Shown here: piece after piece, positions 37,372 through 45,998 of the stretch
How positions within the stretch are numbered: position 1 is the stretch's first letter
Layout of the letters: each line of letters begins with the position of its first letter
Assembly (NCBI RefSeq): GCF_018130955.1
Contig: NZ_JAFCJM010000034.1
Span: 22,860 to 86,859, forward strand
DNA: 64,000 nucleotides
Source of the DNA: Bradyrhizobium liaoningense
Lineage (GTDB): Bacteria; Pseudomonadota; Alphaproteobacteria; Rhizobiales; Xanthobacteraceae
Direction: 5' to 3'
Position numbers and translations under genes: made by a program
The notes under the pieces: generated by a model
The model's database searches: none
What the model was told of the DNA's origin: nothing
What the model saw: only the letters and a program-made list of their open reading frames with translations

Positions 37372-37899
37372 TCAATTCACCTGCTCGTGGGCGTAGACGC
37401 CCCACAGCCGTTCCTGCTGGATCCAGCCGTCAAAGCCGGTGCCCATGACGCGGCACCAGCCGGTGACGCACTTCTTGACCTGGGCGACGACGCCGGCCTG
37501 AAGCCGTGCCGCAATCGCACTGTCCGGATCGGCGCGATCATAGATCGGGGCGAGGTCGTCCTTGTGCTTCATGGTAACGACGGCGGTGCGGCGGCCCGAC
37601 AGCAGCGAGTGATAGACCCAGCCTTCGGCCCCTTCCGAATCGCGAACCCGGCGCCAGTTCTCGAACTCTGCGGTGATTTCGACCGGCAGCCCGGAGCGGG
37701 TGTAGACCCAGGCCACGTCATTGTCCTTGGTCGGGCCGGCACGGACGTTCACGTGATCGGATTTGAGGCTGACATAACGCGGCACCGGCAAGCCTGAGGT
37801 TGTCTGCACGGTGTCCTTGGCCGAATGACTTGTGCTGACCGAGGCACCCAGCCAGACACACACGAGCGCAACCACTGAACCCAAACGCCCCAACGCCAT
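37372..37899 (-). CDS. Exported bacterial SH3-domain protein
   Basis: 175 residues from the ATG at 37899 (MALGRLGSVVALVCVWLGAS), which gives a proper signal peptide; the longer frame to 37932 adds a basic extension. The mature part contains two SH3b-like repeats: YVSLKSDHVNVRAGPTKDND to about residue 105, and a second from about 112 with DDLAPIYDRADPDSAIAARLQAG to the C-terminus. Each ends in an aromatic-Gly-Trp strand (EGWVYHSLL; DGWIQQERLWG). A periplasmic role in binding the cell wall is likely; no catalytic domain is attached. Confidence 0.85.
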   Translation of the reverse strand: MALGRLGSVVALVCVWLGASVSTSHSAKDTVQTTSGLPVPRYVSLKSDHVNVRAGPTKDNDVAWVYTRSGLPVEITAEFENWRRVRDSEGAEGWVYHSLLSGRRTAVVTMKHKDDLAPIYDRADPDSAIAARLQAGVVAQVKKCVTGWCRVMGTGFDGWIQQERLWGVYAHEQVN

Positions 37900-38228
37900 C
37901 ACAACCCGTCTCCTGCCGGAAACCCGGCACAAAGCGAGCCGAATTCCCCTACGCCACTTCCAAAACCCGCACCGCTCGTCCGGTCAGCCCGCCCCACGCG
38001 GGTGTTCCCCGGCTCCGCCGTGGTTCTTGTCTTGGCCCGGCCTTCTGCTAGAGAGGATGGGCGCTTAAGAACCAGTTTGCCCCGATTTTCCGCCGGAATC
38101 TCGGGAGAGCTTGAAGGAAACGCCGGGGACGACGCGGCAAGGGCAGTGTCGAACAACCGGGTTAATGAGACCTGAACGGTAAGCCTTTCATCGCGGAGGC
38201 GGGCCCGATGGGCTCATGAGAGCAGGAC

Positions 38229-39230
38229 ATGTCGGTTAAGAAAAAGCCCCTCGTCGTCGTCACCCGCAAGCTGCCGGACTCGATCGAGACGCGCATGCGC
38301 GAATTGTTCGACGCACGGATCAATCTCGACGACACGCCGATGTCTCCGGAGCAGATCGCGGAAGCCGCTCGCACCGCCGACGTGCTGGTTCCGACCGTCA
38401 CCGACCAGATCACCGCCGACATCATCAACCAGCCCGACTGCAAGCTCCGCCTGATCGCGAATTTCGGCAATGGCGTCGACAATATCGACGTCGAGGCTGC
38501 GCATGCCAAAGGCATCACCGTCACCAACACGCCAAAAGTCCTCACCGAGGACACCGCCGACATGACCATGGCGCTGATCCTCGCCGTGCCGCGCCGGCTG
38601 ATCGAGGGCGCCTCCATCCTGACCGAGGGCAAGCCCTGGGCGGGCTGGTCGCCGACCTGGATGCTCGGCCACCGCATCGGGGGAAAGCGCCTCGGCATCG
38701 TTGGCATGGGCCGCATCGGCCAGGCGGTTGCGCGCCGCGCCCGCGCCTTCGGCCTCCAGATCCACTATCACAACCGCCGTCCCGTCGCGCCGAAGATCGC
38801 CGAAGAACTTGGCGCGACCTATTGGGAAAGCCTCGACCAGATGCTGGCGCGGATGGACATCATCTCGGTGAACTGTCCGCACACGCCGGCGACCTACCAT
38901 CTGCTATCGGCGCGGCGCCTGAAGCTGATCCGCAAAGAGGCCTATGTCGTCAACACCGCGCGCGGCGAGGTGACCGACGAGGATACCCTGATCAAGCTGA
39001 TCGAAGCCGGCGAGATCGGCGGCGCCGCCCTCGACGTCTACGAGCACGAGCCCGCGGTCAATCCAAAACTGGTGCGGCTCGCCAAGGCCGGCAAGGTGAC
39101 GCTGCTGCCGCATATGGGCTCGGCGACGATCGAAGGCCGCGTCGAGATGGGCGAGAAGGTGATCATCAATATCAGAACCTTCCTGGACGCGCACAAGCCG
39201 CCGGATCGCGTGCTGCCGAGCATGCTCTGA
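38229..39230 (+). CDS. D-2-hydroxyacid dehydrogenase (glyoxylate/D-glycerate type)
   Basis: 333 residues. The NAD(P)-binding loop is GMGRIG (159-164). The catalytic triad is Arg245 (NTARGE), Glu274 (YEHEP) and His295 (LLPHMGSAT). The substrate-binding domain includes NFGNGVDNIDVEAA. It best resembles glyoxylate reductase/glycerate dehydrogenase (GyaR-like) proteins, which interconvert glyoxylate and glycolate or hydroxypyruvate and glycerate. The exact substrate is inferred from family similarity. It is convergent with the MoeB/ThiF-like gene. Confidence 0.88.
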   Translation: MSVKKKPLVVVTRKLPDSIETRMRELFDARINLDDTPMSPEQIAEAARTADVLVPTVTDQITADIINQPDCKLRLIANFGNGVDNIDVEAAHAKGITVTNTPKVLTEDTADMTMALILAVPRRLIEGASILTEGKPWAGWSPTWMLGHRIGGKRLGIVGMGRIGQAVARRARAFGLQIHYHNRRPVAPKIAEELGATYWESLDQMLARMDIISVNCPHTPATYHLLSARRLKLIRKEAYVVNTARGEVTDEDTLIKLIEAGEIGGAALDVYEHEPAVNPKLVRLAKAGKVTLLPHMGSATIEGRVEMGEKVIINIRTFLDAHKPPDRVLPSML

Positions 39231-39256
39231 GGCTTCAAGTAGGCTGAGCCGATCGT

Positions 39257-40060
39257 TTATTCGCGGTGGACGCTTAAGTCGTCGAACACGGGCCCGTCGC
39301 CATTGAGCGGATTGGCCGGATCGCGCGTATAGCGCAGCGTCTCGAAGCGCATCGCACGCGCATCCAGCATCAACAGGCGGCCGACCAGGCCTTCGCCGAA
39401 GCCGACGATCTCGCGAATGGCCTCCAGCGCCATCATCGAGCCGAGCACACCGGCGAGCGCGCCCATGACGCCGGCCTCCGAGCAGGCCGGCACCGTGCCG
39501 GGCGGCGGCGCTTCCGGGAACAGGCAGCGATAGGTCGGATTGTACGCGCCGTCCTCGTTCTTCTCATGGGCGCGGATGGTGGTGAGCGAGCCGTCGAACG
39601 TGCCGAGCGCCGCCGTGATCAAGGGCTTTTTGGCAAAGAAGCAGGCGTCGGAGACCAGATACCGCGTCGAGAAATTGTCGGAGCCGTCGAGCACGAGGTC
39701 GTAGTCGCCGATCAGCGCCAGCGCATTGTCGGCATTGAGCCAGGTGGCGTGGCCGACGAATCGGACATGCGGATTGAGCGCGGCGATCCGCTCGGCGGCG
39801 CTTTCGACCTTGTGCCGGCCGATATCCGGCGTCGTGTGGATGACCTGGCGCTGCAGGTTGGAGAGCGACACGACGTCGTCATCGACGACGCCGAGCGTGC
39901 CGATGCCGGCGGCAGCCAGGTACATCAAGGCGGGCGCGCCGAGACCGCCGGCGCCGATCACCAGCACGGAGGCCTGTTTCAGCGCCGCCTGGCCGGGACC
40001 GCCGACGTCGCGCAGCACGATATGACGGGCATAGCGTTCGAGTTCGTCCGCGCTGAGCAC
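39257..40060 (-). CDS. HesA/MoeB/ThiF-family adenylyltransferase
   Basis: 267 residues. The ATP-binding loop is VIGAGGLGAPAL (34-45); the Arg finger region is NLQRQVIH (69-75); Asp128 lies in DGSDNFSTRYL; the conserved Cys193 in VPACSEAGVMG matches the family's crossover cysteine. These enzymes adenylate the C-terminal Gly of ubiquitin-like sulfur carriers (MoaD or ThiS). The two CxxC zinc pairs of E. coli MoeB are not seen, so it may be a variant. No carrier-protein gene is adjacent. Both moeB and thiF are possible names. Confidence 0.88.
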   Translation of the reverse strand: MLSADELERYARHIVLRDVGGPGQAALKQASVLVIGAGGLGAPALMYLAAAGIGTLGVVDDDVVSLSNLQRQVIHTTPDIGRHKVESAAERIAALNPHVRFVGHATWLNADNALALIGDYDLVLDGSDNFSTRYLVSDACFFAKKPLITAALGTFDGSLTTIRAHEKNEDGAYNPTYRCLFPEAPPPGTVPACSEAGVMGALAGVLGSMMALEAIREIVGFGEGLVGRLLMLDARAMRFETLRYTRDPANPLNGDGPVFDDLSVHRE

Positions 40061-40151
40061 CTCAAGTTACTCCTGAACCAGCCCGAGATTGTTCGCGACC
40101 AACGAGATGTGCTTCAATGGCAGCACGTTCAATGGTCTGGCTGGATTTGTC

Positions 40152-41504
40152 ATGAGATCGATGCTCGCGGCAACATTGATATTCGTGACTGCGACGGGCG
40201 CGCACGCCCAGATAACGCCGCCCTCGACCGCGGGCAGCAAGCCCAAGACGGTCCAGACCGTCCCGGTCCGCCCCGCATTGCAAACACCGTCCGCGACCGC
40301 CGCCGCGATGGCGCAGGCCGAGCGGCTGTCGCTGCAATCCGACCTCGCCTGGGTCGGGCAGTACAACGGCGCGATTACCGGCGACGCCAGCGAGCGCATG
40401 GTCAACGCGATCAAGGAGTATCAGAAGGCCAAGGGCGGCAAGCCGACCGGCGTGCTCAATCCGCAGGAGCGGGCCGCGCTTGCCGAGACCGCGCGGAAGA
40501 AGCAGGAGAGCGTCGGCTGGAAGATCACGCTAGAGCCGACCAGCGGTGCGCGGCTCGGTATCCCCGGTAAACTGGTGCCGCAGCAATCCTCCGACGCCAA
40601 CGGCTCGAAATGGACCTCGCCGACCGGAACCGTGCAGGTGATCCTGAGCCGGCGCAAGGAAGCTGGTCCAACCACGGCCAAGCTCGCCGAGCAGGAGAAG
40701 AAGGAGCCGGCCGGCCGCAAAGTCGACTACACCGTGGTGAAGCCCGACTTCTTCGTGCTGTCGGGCTTGCAGGGGCTCAAGAAATTTTACGTGCGCGGCA
40801 CCTTCAAGGGCGACGAAGTCCGCATCATGACGATCCTGTACGACCAGGCCACCGAGAACACGGTCGAGCCGGTCGTGATCGCGATGTCGAGCGCGTTCGC
40901 CGCATTTCCGGCTGGGTCACAGGCCGGTCCGCCGCCGCGCAAGACCGTCGAATACGGCACCGGCGTCGTCGTCACCGATGACGGCGTGATCGTCAGCGAC
41001 CGCGCCGTGACGGATGGCTGCCTCGCGCTCACGATTGCCGGATTTGGCAGTGCCGACCGCATCGCCGAGGACAGGGATCACGACCTCGCGCTGCTGCACA
41101 TCTACGGCGCGCGCGGCCTGAAGCCACTCAGCCTCGCGGGCGGCGCCGCAAAGACCAATGTCGACATCGTCGGCATCGCCGATCCGCAGAGCCAGGGCGG
41201 CGGCAGCGCCGTGTCGGGCGTCAAGGGCGTGGTGGCATCGGCCAATGGCGGCGATTCCGCGCTGTCGCCCGCGCCAGCGGTCGGATTCTCCGGCAGCCCC
41301 GCGATCGACGATGCAGGAAAGTTCGCCGGCATTGCGCTGTTGAAGCCGGTGATCGTCGCCGGCCCCGCCGCGCCTTCCGTCCAGGCTGTGATGGTTTCCG
41401 CCAGCGCCGTGCGCGATTTCCTCAAAGCGAACAACGTCACCGCCAACGGCAGCGCGACGGATGCGAAAGCCGCCGTCGTGCGCGTGATCTGCGTGCGAAA
41501 ATAG
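40152..41504 (+). CDS. Exported trypsin-fold protein with degenerate catalytic triad
   Basis: 450 residues from the ATG at 40152, whose first 20 residues (MRSMLAATLIFVTATGAHAQ) form a signal peptide; upstream starts at 40089 and 40107 would bury it. Residues about 55-118 resemble a peptidoglycan-binding-like helical segment (GQYNGAITGDASERMVNAIKEYQ). A C-terminal serine-protease fold (about 265-430) follows. Asp (DRDHDLALLHI, about 311) and Ser (GFSGSPAIDD, about 380) are present, but the position of the catalytic His, normally AAHVV-x-C, reads SDRAVTDGC with Arg. It is therefore probably an inactive, binding-only relative, located in the periplasm. Confidence 0.82.
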   Translation: MRSMLAATLIFVTATGAHAQITPPSTAGSKPKTVQTVPVRPALQTPSATAAAMAQAERLSLQSDLAWVGQYNGAITGDASERMVNAIKEYQKAKGGKPTGVLNPQERAALAETARKKQESVGWKITLEPTSGARLGIPGKLVPQQSSDANGSKWTSPTGTVQVILSRRKEAGPTTAKLAEQEKKEPAGRKVDYTVVKPDFFVLSGLQGLKKFYVRGTFKGDEVRIMTILYDQATENTVEPVVIAMSSAFAAFPAGSQAGPPPRKTVEYGTGVVVTDDGVIVSDRAVTDGCLALTIAGFGSADRIAEDRDHDLALLHIYGARGLKPLSLAGGAAKTNVDIVGIADPQSQGGGSAVSGVKGVVASANGGDSALSPAPAVGFSGSPAIDDAGKFAGIALLKPVIVAGPAAPSVQAVMVSASAVRDFLKANNVTANGSATDAKAAVVRVICVRK

Positions 41505-41507
41505 CGC

Positions 41508-43187
41508 TCAGGCAAGCCTGAACCGAATCCCGCCGCGCGCGAGGCCGCCGGAGATGCCGATCGGCGTGCCGTCGGCGCGCCAGCAGGCGGCGCCGGTCAT
41601 CGTGCCGTCCTCGTCAAACGCGATCGCGTTCATGCCGCCGGCAACCGTCGGCATGACTTCGACCTTGTGGCCCATGCTTGCGAGTTTTGCGCGCACACTC
41701 TCCGGCACGGCCTGCTCGACCTCCAGCGCATTGCCTTCGGTCCAGACGCGCGGCGCCTCGACTGCCTCCTGCAGGCTCATGCCATGATCGATCAAATTGA
41801 CCAGCGCCTGCATGGCGCTCGGGAAGATGCGTTTTCCGCCGGGCAGGCCCAGCGCGAATTTCAGCTTGCCGTCGCGCAACGCGATCATCGGCGACATCGA
41901 GGTGGTGACGCGCTTGCCCGGCGCGAGCGACAGTGCGTGACCCGGACGCGGATCGAACAGGTTCATGTAATTGTTCGGAATCGTGCCGAGACCCGGGATC
42001 AATATCTTTGCGCCGAACAGATTGTTGATGGTCTGCGTGGTCGCGACCACGTTGCCCGCAGCGTCCGCAACCGTCATGTGCGTGGTGTGGGCGCTCTCGA
42101 GCTGTGTGACGCCCGCGCTCCACGCCTGCGCCCTGGCGGGATCGATGGCGCGGCGGCGCTCCTCGGCATAGGCTTTTGACGTCAGCCGCTCGACGGGAAC
42201 GCCGACATAATCAGGGTCGCCGCTGGCGGCCGCGCGATCGGCAAAGGCGATCTTCAGGACTTCGGCGAGATAGTGGATGGTCTCTGCCGCGCCGAAGCCG
42301 AGGCTCGCGATGTCATAGCCTTCCAGAATGTTCAGCATCTGCGCGATGTGCACGCCGGACACAGCCGGCGGCGGCGGACCCAAAATCGTCCAGCCGCGAT
42401 AGTCGGCGCGGATCGGTTGCCGCTCCACCGTCGTGTAGTTCGTCAGATCGGCGCGGCGGATGAAGCCGCCATTCTTCTCCATGTAGTCCACCAAGATGCC
42501 GCCCAGCGGCCCTTCGTAAAGCGCCTTCTCGCCGTGCGCGGCAATGTAGGACAGCGTTTCCGCATACTCGGCCTGCACCACGCGCTCGCCGACCTTCAGC
42601 GGTACGCCATCAGGCAAATAGATCGCCGCGATCGGCTTGTCCCTGCGCATCTCGACGGCGCTCTCGGTGATGCATTCGTGCAGATAAGGCGTGGTCGCAT
42701 AGCCGCGCGCGGCGTGCTTGATCGCGGGCTGCATGACGTCGGCCAGACTCATGGTGCCGAACCGCCGCAGCGTCTCGCACCACGCCTTCAGCGAACCCGG
42801 GACGGCGACTGCTTTCGGGCCGTTGAGATTCTCGTCGTCGACGGTGTCGAACACGTCATGCCGCGAGCCCGGCTTGGAGGTGTAGGTGGTGTCGCGCACG
42901 GCCTGCGGCACCGTGCTCTGGCCGTCGATGAAGCGGTGGCTGCCGTCGGCGAGCCTGATATGCGCCATGCCGCCGCCGATGATGCCGACCATCATCGGCT
43001 CGACCACGGTCAGCGTGAACAGCGTCGCGATCGCTGCATCGATGGCGTTGCCGCCGGCGGCCAGCATCTCGGCGCCGGCGCTGGAGGCGAGCGGATGGTT
43101 GCTGACCACCATGCCGCGGCTCGAGACCGCAGGCATCTTCTGGCATTCGAAGGTCGAAACCGTGCGATCGCGCCAGTTGCCGCTCAT
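41508..43187 (-). CDS. Gamma-glutamyltransferase family protein
   Basis: 559 residues. The Ntn-hydrolase autoprocessing site is ESAHTTHMTVAD with nucleophile Thr368, which would split the precursor into a 367-residue large and a 192-residue small subunit. Downstream motifs GKRVTTSMSPMI and GLPGGKRI form the gamma-glutamate pocket. There is no signal peptide, so it appears cytoplasmic, unlike E. coli Ggt. Substrates may be glutathione or other gamma-glutamyl or acyl-amide compounds. The gene ends four bases from the pseudo-protease gene (convergent) and starts divergently from parA. Confidence 0.9.
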   Translation of the reverse strand: MSGNWRDRTVSTFECQKMPAVSSRGMVVSNHPLASSAGAEMLAAGGNAIDAAIATLFTLTVVEPMMVGIIGGGMAHIRLADGSHRFIDGQSTVPQAVRDTTYTSKPGSRHDVFDTVDDENLNGPKAVAVPGSLKAWCETLRRFGTMSLADVMQPAIKHAARGYATTPYLHECITESAVEMRRDKPIAAIYLPDGVPLKVGERVVQAEYAETLSYIAAHGEKALYEGPLGGILVDYMEKNGGFIRRADLTNYTTVERQPIRADYRGWTILGPPPPAVSGVHIAQMLNILEGYDIASLGFGAAETIHYLAEVLKIAFADRAAASGDPDYVGVPVERLTSKAYAEERRRAIDPARAQAWSAGVTQLESAHTTHMTVADAAGNVVATTQTINNLFGAKILIPGLGTIPNNYMNLFDPRPGHALSLAPGKRVTTSMSPMIALRDGKLKFALGLPGGKRIFPSAMQALVNLIDHGMSLQEAVEAPRVWTEGNALEVEQAVPESVRAKLASMGHKVEVMPTVAGGMNAIAFDEDGTMTGAACWRADGTPIGISGGLARGGIRFRLA

Positions 43188-43228
43188 GGTCTTAAGCCCC
43201 CATTTTTCAGGATAACGAGCACATCATA

Positions 43229-43257
43229 CGTACGACTACTGATCCAGTAATCGTACG
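43229..43257. promoter_or_regulatory. 29-base near-perfect dyad between ggt and parA
   Basis: Outer arms CGTACGA (43229-43235) and TCGTACG (43251-43257) enclose inner arms TACTG (43237-43241) and CAGTA (43245-43249) around a 3-base centre; only one pair (C/A) fails. It lies 42 bases before the ggt start and 170 before parA, in the shared divergent region, and has no T-run, so an operator is more likely than a terminator. Confidence 0.7.
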
Positions 43258-43426
43258 GATTAGCTGGTATTCCCGATTCCGCCATCATTGTTGCCGTTGA
43301 TTCGGACATCCGCGATCCCTTTGGATCGGGCCGGGCACGTCCTGAGCGAGAAGAGCTCAGCATCGAACCGATGCACGTTCGCGTGGCGCGACCCCAGACC
43401 CAAGCACTCCAGAGGATTTTTGACAT

Positions 43427-44173
43427 ATGCATACGATCGTACTCGCCACCCAAAAGGGCGGCAGCGGCAAGAGCACGCTCGCCATCGGCCTTGCGCTGGC
43501 TGCACGGCAGGCCGGCTTTTCCGTCCGTCTGATCGAGACCGACCCGCAGGGCACGTTGTCGAACTGGCAGCGCCGCCGCAACGATTCCGAGCCCGTCGTT
43601 GAGCCCATCTACAACGCCGCAGATATCGAGCCGCGCCTCAGGATGCTGGCGGAAAGCGGGCTTCAGCTCGCGATTGTGGACACCGCGGCCGGCCTTTCCG
43701 CCGCGACCACGGCCGCGATCCGCCATTCCGATCTGTGCCTGATTCCGTCCCGGCCGAGCGTCGTCGACATCGAGGCCACCACCTCGACGCTGAGCGTCGC
43801 GCGCGCCTGGAAGCGTCCCTTCAGCTTCGTGCTCAACCAGACCCCGATCCGCGGCCAGCGCATCGACAATGCGGCGGACACGCTCGCGGAGGAAGCCGCG
43901 CTCGATCTCGCCGAGGTGGTCGCCCGTCCCCTGATCGTGATGCGCAACGACCATCAAGACGCGCTTGCGGCAGGCCTTGGCGTCGGCGAGTTCGCGCCCA
44001 ACGGCAAGTCGACCGAGGAGATCCGCGGCCTCTGGCGCTGGATCGCGAACCGGCTCGATCTGTCGACTGCTGCGACCAACGCGCTGATCGACGAGGTGAT
44101 CTCGGCCGCGGACGGGATGTTGCACGCAGCCGCCGAGCCTGCACAGGACGAAGCGGCTTCGCTGGCCTCCTGA
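43427..44173 (+). CDS. Orphan ParA/MinD-family ATPase
   Basis: 248 residues; AGAGGA ten bases before the ATG. Deviant Walker A KGGSGKST (10-17), Walker A' around IETDPQGTLSNW, and switch II DTAAGLSAATTAAI. The ParA positional fold is complete and there is no N-terminal HTH, so it is a small ParA-like type. No parB, parS-like sites or replication genes lie nearby, which argues against plasmid partition. It may position a protein cargo (chemoreceptor, pole or stress-associated complex). Confidence 0.85.
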   Translation: MHTIVLATQKGGSGKSTLAIGLALAARQAGFSVRLIETDPQGTLSNWQRRRNDSEPVVEPIYNAADIEPRLRMLAESGLQLAIVDTAAGLSAATTAAIRHSDLCLIPSRPSVVDIEATTSTLSVARAWKRPFSFVLNQTPIRGQRIDNAADTLAEEAALDLAEVVARPLIVMRNDHQDALAAGLGVGEFAPNGKSTEEIRGLWRWIANRLDLSTAATNALIDEVISAADGMLHAAAEPAQDEAASLAS

Positions 44174-44310
44174 GCGCTGCCGCGCACAGGCGACCGTCCA
44201 GCTCCTCGCGTTCACGCTCGCGAGGCGTTTTGGCGACGAAGCAATCCGGCCACCAGCCCGGCCGGATTGCTTTGCATCGCATTGATCGCAATTGGTGAGG
44301 TTGCCATCAC

Positions 44311-44436
44311 TTCACCTCTCCCGCTTGCGGGAGAGGTCGGCGCGCTCTTAGCGCGCCGGGTGAGGGCTCTCTCCCCACGGGAGTCTCTTTGCGGAAACAC
44401 CCTCACCCCAACCCTCTCCCGCAAGCGGGAGAGGGA
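44311..44436. repeat. Long palindromic intergenic repeat, family A copy 3
   Basis: Outer arms CCTCTCCCGCTTGCGGGAGA (44315 on) and CTCTCCCGCAAGCGGGAGAG (44414 on), with an inner GGTGAGGGCTCTC/TCACCC section. It is most similar to copy 2 at 25084-25207 (inverted order of the inner arms). Located between parA and the broken GNAT gene. Confidence 0.87.
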
Positions 44437-44459
44437 GCGCACCGTCATCTTGGCTTCCA

Positions 44460-45029
44460 TCAGGTGCGCGGCGCAGCCGCTCTCGCGCGCAGCCAGGATT
44501 CCCGCCGCACAATCCATTTCTCGGACTTCGACTGTCCGTCGTGATGGGCGAGCTCGATGAACCCGACGAACTCTGCGCCGGTCTTCTGCTTGACCCGGCG
44601 TGAAGCTTCGTTGGTTACGGCGTTGCAGACGTAGAAGTGATCAAGAGCGAGCTTGAGGAATGCAAAATCGTTCACGGCGGTGATGGCTTCCGTCATCAAT
44701 CCGCGCCGCCATTACGGTTCGGCGAGCCAGAAGCCGCGATTACCCTTCAGGCCTTCGGCAGAGGGCCTGAGATGAATGTTTCCGATCGCCTCGCCATCGC
44801 CGTCCTTCATCACCAGCACCCAGAGGTGGATATCCTCATCGGCTGAGACCTTGTCGAGTTGCATCCTGACAAAGGTCTCCGCGCCGTCCGCCGGATAGGG
44901 CCAGGGCACGACAGTGGCGAGATGCCGGATGATGTTCCAATTGTCGAAATGGCGCTGAATCGCCGGCGCATCTGACAATGCCAGCGGACGCAGGATCAGC
45001 CGTTTGGTTTCAAGCCGCGGCGTCTGCAT
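44460..45029 (-). pseudogene. GNAT (RimJ/RimL-like) acetyltransferase broken by one in-frame stop
   Basis: Reading from the ATG at 45029, the protein MQTPRLETKRLILRPLAL proceeds through a normal RimJ/RimL-type N-terminal half to GFWLAEP, then meets TAA (44712-44714 on the plus strand as tta). The same frame continues without any gap with WRRGLMTEAITAVNDFAF and on to 44460. Family members have Tyr at this point (EPYW-x-x-G-x-M-T-E), so a single base change from TAT/TAC to TAA explains it. The split half after the stop could start at an internal ATG but lacks a sensible fold alone. It ends 6 bases before mutM. Confidence 0.85.
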
Positions 45030-45035
45030 AGCTGG

Positions 45036-45917
45036 CTACTTCTGACATTTCGGGCACCAGAAGGTGGACCGCCCGTTCTGGGTGAAGCGTTTCACGGTGC
45101 CGCCGCAGCCGGGCGTTTTGCACGTCTCGCCCTCGCGGTCGTAGACCTTGAACGAGTGCTGGAAATAACCGAGCTCGCCCGAGGTCTGGCGATGATCGCG
45201 CAAGCTCGAGCCGCCGGCCTTGATGGCGTCGTTGAGCACCGCGTGGATCGAGGTGACCAGCCGATTGGCATGATCGGTCGGCTCGCCCTTTCGCGTGGCA
45301 AGCGTCGCGGCAATCCGGCGCGGTGACAGCTGCGAACGATGCAGCGCCTCGCAGACATAGATATTGCCAAGCCCTGCCACCACGCGCTGGTCGAGCAGCG
45401 CGGCCTTCAGGCTGGTCTTTTTGCCGGAACAGGATTCCGCCAGCATCGCGGCATCGAACTCGTTGCCCAGCGGCTCCGGGCCGAGCCCGCGCAAGAGCGG
45501 CTCCTGGTCGAGCGCGTTGCGCGCGATCACTTTCATGTAACCGAAGCGGCGCGGATCGTTGAAGACGATGTCGGCCCCGGACGACATCCGGAACAGGACG
45601 TGATCATGGGTCGAATCCTTAGCCCGCGGATAATGGAATTCGCCGGGCGATTTTTCGTCCTCGGGCTTGATGACGCGGAACGAGCCGGACATCCCGAGAT
45701 GCATCAGCAGCACGTCGCCGGAGCCGAGGTCGGCCATGAGATATTTTGCGCGGCGGCCGAGCCCCGTGACGATCTGCCCCTGGAGCCGCTTCACGAAATC
45801 CGGCTGAAAGGGAAAGCGCAGATCGGCCCTGCGGGCCTCCGCCTTGATGATCTTGGCGCCCTCCATGACGGGCTGCAGGCCGCGCCGGACGGTCTCGACT
45901 TCGGGCAATTCAGGCAT
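45036..45917 (-). CDS. mutM: Formamidopyrimidine-DNA glycosylase (Fpg)
   Basis: 293 residues. The mature N-terminus PELPEVETVRRGL supplies catalytic Pro2 and Glu3. A central LMHLGMSGSFRV segment and the helix-two-turn-helix DQRVVAGLGNIYVCEAL are intact, and the C-terminal zinc finger has four cysteines (CKTPGC and CPKC). It removes 8-oxoguanine and ring-opened purines, so it complements the peroxide-defence genes in the window. Divergent from ubiE. Confidence 0.97.
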   Translation of the reverse strand: MPELPEVETVRRGLQPVMEGAKIIKAEARRADLRFPFQPDFVKRLQGQIVTGLGRRAKYLMADLGSGDVLLMHLGMSGSFRVIKPEDEKSPGEFHYPRAKDSTHDHVLFRMSSGADIVFNDPRRFGYMKVIARNALDQEPLLRGLGPEPLGNEFDAAMLAESCSGKKTSLKAALLDQRVVAGLGNIYVCEALHRSQLSPRRIAATLATRKGEPTDHANRLVTSIHAVLNDAIKAGGSSLRDHRQTSGELGYFQHSFKVYDREGETCKTPGCGGTVKRFTQNGRSTFWCPKCQK

Positions 45918-45998
45918 GGTCAGGCATTCACCTTATGAGGGTGGTGTGATAGCGCCATTGCGGCGGCCGCGCTATGGTCGGCATCGTGGAGTAGAGTG

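Noticed and set aside
43427..44173. ParA as a sign of a plasmid or integrated replicon
   Set aside because: No parB, parS, repABC or origin-like repeats nearby; flanked by core genes. Treated as an orphan ParA.
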